From the NCBI GenBank assembly GCA_003648085.1, contig QMOC01000053.1, positions 1 to 9,636 of the forward strand: 9,636 bases of DNA, given 5' to 3'. Under the pieces are notes generated by a model that saw only the letters and a list, made by a program, of their open reading frames with translations, searched no databases and was not told the origin of the DNA. This stretch comes from Chloroflexota bacterium. Lineage in GTDB: Bacteria; Chloroflexota; Anaerolineae; B4-G1. The translations under genes and the position numbers were made by a program. Positions 6,961 through 9,636 of the stretch are shown in pieces. Each line of letters starts with the position of its first letter. The first letter of the stretch is position 1.

Positions 6961-6989
6961 AGTATATTGAAATCAGGAAGCGTTGTCAA
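6961..6989 (-). promoter_or_regulatory. Strong sigma70-type promoter for the acyl-CoA ligase gene
   Basis: On the reverse strand a perfect TTGACA (6989-6984) is followed by an exact 17-nt spacer and TATACT (6966-6961, 5 of 6). The predicted start is near 6954. The -35 overlaps the stop codon of the upstream isomerase gene (6988-6986), so the ligase has its own promoter although it lies downstream in the same direction. I see no operator palindrome over it. Confidence 0.85.
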
Positions 6990-7786
6990 GCAATAATTTG
7001 CCTCGCCCGTCCCTTGGCCGTCGCGATCAGCCGCACAATCTCAGCAAAAGCGATGGGGTCACGTCCTTTACGACCGGCTCCCAGTCCATCCACTTCCGGC
7101 AAGGCCAGCAATCCCTTAGCGTATCCCGGCGTTACGCTGCCGCCGTAGATGATCCGCACTGCTCGCGCCGTTTCAGCCCCGTACTCCTGGCGGATCCACT
7201 GCCGGATGAAGCCGCAGCCGGCGGCAACGCATTCCGGCGAGGCCGGCTCCTGTACCCCAATCGTCCACTCCGGCTCGTAGACCACGGCCATCTGGGCCAC
7301 CTGGCCCGACTCACAGTCTGCGAACAGAGGGGGCAGCCGTGCCGTCAGCACCTCCCTGGCCCGTCCTCGCTCCGTAGCAGCCTCTCCCACCAACAGGATG
7401 GGGCGCAGCCCAACCCGGAGTGCCGCGTGTATTTTGTGATTGACGTCCGCATCCGTCTCGCCTGCGCGACGACGGATCTCCCAATGGCCCAACAGCACCC
7501 ACTCGCAGCCGACGTCGGCCAGCAGCGGGGCCGAGATTTCCCCTGTATGGGCCTCACCTGGCGCGGCACACAGGTTCTGCGCTCCTAACTTGATAGGGCC
7601 ACCTGCCAATGTCTGTGCTACAGCATAGAGCGCCGTGTATGGTGGACAGAGGACGACGTCCACCGCGTGGGCCAGATCGCCGAGAGCAGCGCGGAACTTA
7701 CGCACGAAGGCGAGGCTCTCCGAGATCGTCATTGCCATCTTCCAATTGGCGATGGCGAAGGGCTTGCGATCAGATCGGTCTTCCAT
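6986..7786 (-). CDS. tpiA: Divergent triosephosphate isomerase family protein
   Basis: TIM-barrel isomerase, 266 aa. In glycolysis the family interconverts dihydroxyacetone phosphate and glyceraldehyde 3-phosphate. Catalytic residues are kept: N14 and K16 in ANWKM, H101 in LLGH, E171 in VVYEP, and the phosphate-binding GGSV (215-218). Several usually near-invariant positions differ. The GHSERR region reads GHWEIRRR (S to W, R to I). The mobile loop reads EPEWTIGVQ where EPVWAIGTG is usual. The last phosphate loop reads DGLGAGRKG, not DG-LVGGASL. It may be a paralogue acting on another small sugar phosphate, as the erythrulose-phosphate isomerases of this fold do. ATG 7786 follows the flavoprotein stop by 13 bp with a weak GATAGGG site. 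The frame continues upstream through the flavoprotein gene, but that extension is spurious. The symbol states the family, not a proven function. Confidence 0.85.
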   Translation of the reverse strand: MEDRSDRKPFAIANWKMAMTISESLAFVRKFRAALGDLAHAVDVVLCPPYTALYAVAQTLAGGPIKLGAQNLCAAPGEAHTGEISAPLLADVGCEWVLLGHWEIRRRAGETDADVNHKIHAALRVGLRPILLVGEAATERGRAREVLTARLPPLFADCESGQVAQMAVVYEPEWTIGVQEPASPECVAAGCGFIRQWIRQEYGAETARAVRIIYGGSVTPGYAKGLLALPEVDGLGAGRKGRDPIAFAEIVRLIATAKGRARQIIA

Positions 7787-7799
7787 ATTCCCTATCTCA

Positions 7800-8402
7800 T
7801 CACAACTTGGGATAACCGACGGGCAGGATGTACAGCGGCTCCTCGTTGCGGGGGAGTGCGAGCACGCGCTTGACAGCGGTGTCGTCGAACGCGCCAACGG
7901 GGACGCTTGCCAATCCCATTGCGACGGCCTGCAGGAGCAGGTTCTCGGCCGCGTGACCGACGTCCATCGGCACGTAGCGCAGCCGCCCCCGCTCCCCGTA
8001 CCGCCGGGTGGTGCGCTCAAAGATGGCGCTGATGACGAACGCGCAAGGGGCCTCGGCGATGAACCTCTGACGCCAGGCGGCTTCCGCCAGTTCGGCCCGC
8101 ACGTCCTGCTCCAGGTGGCGCACCAGTCGGTGCTGCTGGGGCTCGTAGTGCCATACCCCGTCGGCGCGGCAGACGTAAAACTCCAGCGGATGGCACGCCC
8201 CGGCCGAAGGGGCGGCGCGCAGGGCGGCTCTGCCGCCGGTGATGCCTTGCGCCGCCCACAAGAGTTGCCCAATTTGCTCCAGGTTCAGGTCCCTCGGAGC
8301 GTAGCGCCGCACGGAGCGGCGTTGGGCGATGGCGGTCTCCAGTGATACGGGCCCGCCGGTGCGGGGCGGGGGCAATGTGATCCGGGATTCTGAGTTGGAC
8401 AC
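7800..8402 (-). CDS. SagB-type nitroreductase-family flavin oxidoreductase
   Basis: FMN-dependent oxidoreductase of the nitroreductase superfamily, closest in pattern to SagB/ThcOx-type dehydrogenases; 200 aa from GTG 8402. FMN-site patterns in order: RRSVRRY (28-34), LLWAAQGITG (47-56), PSAGACHPLEFY (65-76), GHAAENLLLQAVAMGL (149-164), VGAFDD (169-174) and EPLYILPVGYP (188-198). SagB-type enzymes paired with YcaO cyclases oxidise azolines in peptide natural products, but no YcaO or precursor peptide is seen here. Stand-alone versions of about 200 aa have unknown substrates. The frame can be opened at TTG 8444, but TGGAGG (8414-8409) at 6 nt decides for GTG 8402. It probably forms an operon with the divergent isomerase 13 bp downstream. 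Confidence 0.85.
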   Translation of the reverse strand: MSNSESRITLPPPRTGGPVSLETAIAQRRSVRRYAPRDLNLEQIGQLLWAAQGITGGRAALRAAPSAGACHPLEFYVCRADGVWHYEPQQHRLVRHLEQDVRAELAEAAWRQRFIAEAPCAFVISAIFERTTRRYGERGRLRYVPMDVGHAAENLLLQAVAMGLASVPVGAFDDTAVKRVLALPRNEEPLYILPVGYPKL

Positions 8403-8408
8403 CTTCTG

Positions 8409-8414
8409 CCTCCA
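8409..8414 (-). promoter_or_regulatory. Ribosome-binding site setting the GTG start of the SagB-type gene
   Basis: TGGAGG on the reverse strand, 6 nt before GTG 8402, excludes the TTG at 8444 as the start. That TTG also falls inside the predicted promoter. Confidence 0.75.
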
Positions 8415-8428
8415 ATGTGTATCGGTGC

Positions 8429-8456
8429 TTGACAAATATATCAAATAATATACAAT
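8429..8456 (+). promoter_or_regulatory. Promoter of the PIN toxin operon; transcript apparently leaderless
   Basis: A perfect TTGACA (8429-8434), a 16-nt spacer and TACAAT (8451-8456, 5 of 6). A start about 7 nt downstream of the -10 falls at 8463-8464, on or next to the ATG at 8464. No Shine-Dalgarno sequence precedes that ATG, so the mRNA probably begins with the start codon. Confidence 0.7.
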
Positions 8457-8475
8457 GTAGCAAATGATGGCAAAT
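8433..8475 (+). repeat. Phased CAAAT direct repeats across the PIN promoter
   Basis: CAAATA at 8433 and 8442, CAATGT at 8453, and CAAATG at 8461 and 8471 recur every 8-11 bp, close to one helical turn. They cover the spacer, the -10 and the start codon of the PIN gene, and the whole divergent promoter. Ribbon-helix-helix antitoxins commonly bind short repeats spaced like this, and one is encoded by this operon, so an autoregulatory operator is plausible. The region is AT-rich, so chance contributes. Confidence 0.4.
8435..8463 (-). promoter_or_regulatory. Divergent promoter of the SagB-type gene
   Basis: On the reverse strand TTGCTA (8463-8458, 4 of 6), a 17-nt spacer and TATATT (8440-8435, 5 of 6). 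The predicted start is near 8428, giving a 26-nt leader to GTG 8402. It overlaps the PIN promoter face to face, so polymerase could not occupy both at once. Confidence 0.5.
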
Positions 8476-9021
8476 GTAGTAGATGTGATCAGCGATGCGT
8501 CACCCTTGATCTACTTCGCCAAAATGGCCCAACTGGAGTTTCTGGCTCAAGTCATCGGCTCGGTGGCCATTCCTCCGGCGGTGTACCGCGAGGCGGTGGA
8601 GGTGGGCCAGGAACTCGGATACCGAGATGCTGATCGGATTGTGGCAGCCATTGGAGCAGGTTGGATTGTGCCTGTGGAACTGACCGGGACCGAACTCCAG
8701 ATGGCTGATGAAATCGGGTCTGATCCGAGACTGGGTCCGGGCGAGTGTGAGACTATTGCCTGTGCTGTGTGCCGCCGGTGGACAGCGTTGCTGCACGACC
8801 GCCGGGCCCGACATCTGGCCGCAGTACGTGGTGTGCGTACCATGCAGGCAGTTGACGTGTTGTTCTTGGCGTTGTTGCGGCGTCATTTCTCATTGGATAA
8901 GTTCAAGCGGCTGTTAAGTCACCTGGCGGCAGTAAGTGGTATGGATGCGGCGACGCGGCTGGAGCGGGAGGTCCTGGCCGAGGAGATAGCCATCCAACTT
9001 GAGTTGCGGAGGAAGGAGTGA
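8464..9021 (+). CDS. PIN-domain (DUF3368-like) toxin RNase
   Basis: Probable Mg-dependent endoribonuclease toxin, 185 aa, cytoplasmic. Patterns in order: ISDASPLIYFAK (9-20) with D11, PPAVYREAV (37-45) with E43, LGPGECETIACA (90-101) with E94, and LLHDRRARHLAA (109-120) with D112. This order fits DUF3368 PIN proteins. The usual Asp pair of the last motif reads HD (H111, D112), so one metal ligand may be missing or displaced. A basic C-terminal helix after about 160 makes it longer than typical members (about 150-160 aa). Start: ATG 8464, or ATG 8467 directly after it; neither has a ribosome site. The antitoxin gene begins 1 bp after the stop, so the order is toxin first. It could instead be an inactive PIN-fold regulator, but the pairing argues for a toxin-antitoxin unit. 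Confidence 0.82.
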   Translation: MMANVVDVISDASPLIYFAKMAQLEFLAQVIGSVAIPPAVYREAVEVGQELGYRDADRIVAAIGAGWIVPVELTGTELQMADEIGSDPRLGPGECETIACAVCRRWTALLHDRRARHLAAVRGVRTMQAVDVLFLALLRRHFSLDKFKRLLSHLAAVSGMDAATRLEREVLAEEIAIQLELRRKE

Positions 9022-9022
9022 G

Positions 9023-9352
9023 ATGAGTCGAACTGTTCAGTTGAATCTGCGAATTGATGCCGGTCTTGCGGCGGAGTTGGAACGCATTGCCCGACAGGAG
9101 GCGCTTCGCAAAACGGAACTGGTGCGCAAGTATCTGATTGAGGGTATCAGGCGTTGGAGATTGAACCACGCGATCGCCCGCTACCAGGCGCGGCAGATCA
9201 GCCTGGAGCGGGCGGCATCTGACGCTGGGCTCTCCATCTACGAGATGATGGACGAGTTGCGCAGCCGCTCCATTGCCCTCGATCAGACCACTCCCGAGGA
9301 GGCCCGCGAAGAGATACGGGCCCTGGTGGCCGAGGTAGCGAATCTCGGCTGA
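9023..9352 (+). CDS. Ribbon-helix-helix antitoxin with a UPF0175-like C-terminal region
   Basis: Antitoxin partner of the PIN protein, 109 aa. Residues 3-46 fit a ribbon-helix-helix DNA-binding domain: strand RTVQLNLRID, then two helices containing LAAELERIARQE and KTELVRKYLIEGIRRW. Residues 48-85 (HAIARYQARQISLERAASDAGL followed by SIYEMMDELRSR in the sequence) fit the UPF0175 pattern, in which a small helix-turn-helix binds the PIN partner. The tail is acidic. ATG 9023 is preceded by AAGGAG (9013-9018, 4 nt away) and GGAGG (9008-9012), the strong site that the toxin gene lacks. The same frame opens 8 codons earlier at 8999, inside the toxin gene, without a ribosome site. Likely roles: neutralise the PIN toxin and repress the operon. 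Confidence 0.82.
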   Translation: MSRTVQLNLRIDAGLAAELERIARQEALRKTELVRKYLIEGIRRWRLNHAIARYQARQISLERAASDAGLSIYEMMDELRSRSIALDQTTPEEAREEIRALVAEVANLG

Positions 9353-9369
9353 CCAGCGTGTCATCGCTC

Positions 9370-9636
9370 CTATCCCCAATCCCACCCCACGCCGGGTATC
9401 TCCTGCCCGCAGCGGGGGCAGCGACCGTCGGGCGTGACGTCGCAGCGGAGGAGCCGCAGAAGCCCCCGCCTGATCAGTATTGTACCACAATTTGGGCAAA
9501 AGGTGTGCTCGCCCGGATGCCCGGGGACGTTGCCCAGGTAGACATAGCGCAGCCCGGCCTCCAGGCCGATTTCCCGCGCTCGTTCCAGCGTCGCCACAGG
9601 GGTGGGCGGGGCGGTGAAGCGGTAGGCCGGGTAGTA
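9370..9636 (-). CDS. amrS: AmmeMemoRadiSam system radical SAM protein, C-terminal part
   Basis: C-terminal 88 residues of a gene that continues past the window edge. Readable in order: PAYRFTAPPTPVATLERARE, GLEAGLRYVYLGNVPGHPGE, CPNC, then DGRCPRCGQEIPG. This is the tail of the AmmeMemoRadiSam radical SAM family, with two CxxC pairs making a zinc ribbon. The radical SAM core (CxxxCxxC) lies outside the window. The family is usually encoded with AMMECR1 and Memo domains; its reaction is not settled. Without the upstream part, GTG 9597 could be mistaken for the start of a 75-aa zinc-ribbon protein, but the open frame and matching family sequence run to the edge. The stop is 17 bp from the convergent antitoxin stop, with no visible terminator. 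Confidence 0.85.
   Translation of the reverse strand, partial: YYPAYRFTAPPTPVATLERAREIGLEAGLRYVYLGNVPGHPGEHTFCPNCGTILIRRGLLRLLRCDVTPDGRCPRCGQEIPGVGWDWG

Noticed and set aside
7787..8272. A 428-aa open frame that would fuse an Arg/Ser-rich N-terminal region to the isomerase
   Set aside because: The extra 162 codons lie in another frame of the SagB-type gene and have the Arg/Pro/Ser-rich look of a shadow frame. The isomerase family begins at ATG 7786.
9370..9597. A complete 75-aa zinc-ribbon protein
   Set aside because: The frame stays open to the window edge and the upstream residues match the AmmeMemoRadiSam radical SAM family, so it is a partial larger gene.

Overview
The window holds nine protein-coding genes: a membrane Ser/Thr kinase, the FtsH protease, two toxin-antitoxin pairs, a fatty acyl-CoA ligase, a divergent triosephosphate isomerase, a nitroreductase-family flavoprotein, and the tail of an AmmeMemoRadiSam radical SAM gene. 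Coding density is high and GC content looks moderately high. Ribosome-binding sites are strong (GGAGG type) and GTG starts are common. A PknB-type kinase with an HCD (not HRD) catalytic loop, the mix of HEPN/MNT and PIN toxin-antitoxin pairs, and palindromic GC-rich intergenic repeats resemble uncultured Chloroflexota (Anaerolineae-like). That assignment is an inference from style and not proven by any marker here.

Plus strand, 7-5056. A PASTA-domain kinase (7-1908) is followed directly by a near-consensus extended -10 promoter (1910-1938) for ftsH (2112-4055, GTG start). The ftsH leader carries a small palindromic element (about 1995-2089) with imperfect terminal inverted repeats and flanked by a perfect 12-bp direct repeat, as expected of a MITE-like insertion. 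Behind ftsH lies a 154-bp spacer made of four hairpins in a row, then an overlapping MNT antitoxin / HEPN toxin pair (4210-5056). A 13-bp-stem terminator (5084-5115) closes this strand and probably serves the convergent acyl-CoA ligase as well.

Minus strand, 5143-8402. Read in the direction of transcription, a SagB-type flavin oxidoreductase (8402-7800, GTG start) and a divergent triosephosphate isomerase (7786-6986) sit 13 bp apart and look like an operon. The acyl-CoA ligase (6870-5143) follows with its own strong promoter, whose -35 overlaps the isomerase stop codon.

Plus strand, 8429-9352. A 61-bp AT-rich gap holds face-to-face promoters for the flavoprotein and for a PIN toxin whose transcript appears to be leaderless. 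Phased CAAAT repeats in this gap are a plausible operator for the ribbon-helix-helix/UPF0175-like antitoxin encoded 1 bp after the PIN gene. The window ends in the C-terminus of a minus-strand AmmeMemoRadiSam radical SAM gene (9370 to beyond 9636).

The best candidates for something new are the MITE-like element with a possible two-state RNA fold in the ftsH leader, the leaderless PIN operon with its phased repeats, the divergent isomerase next to the flavoprotein, and the extra extracytoplasmic domain on the kinase. I found no CRISPR array, tRNA, rRNA or complete insertion sequence.
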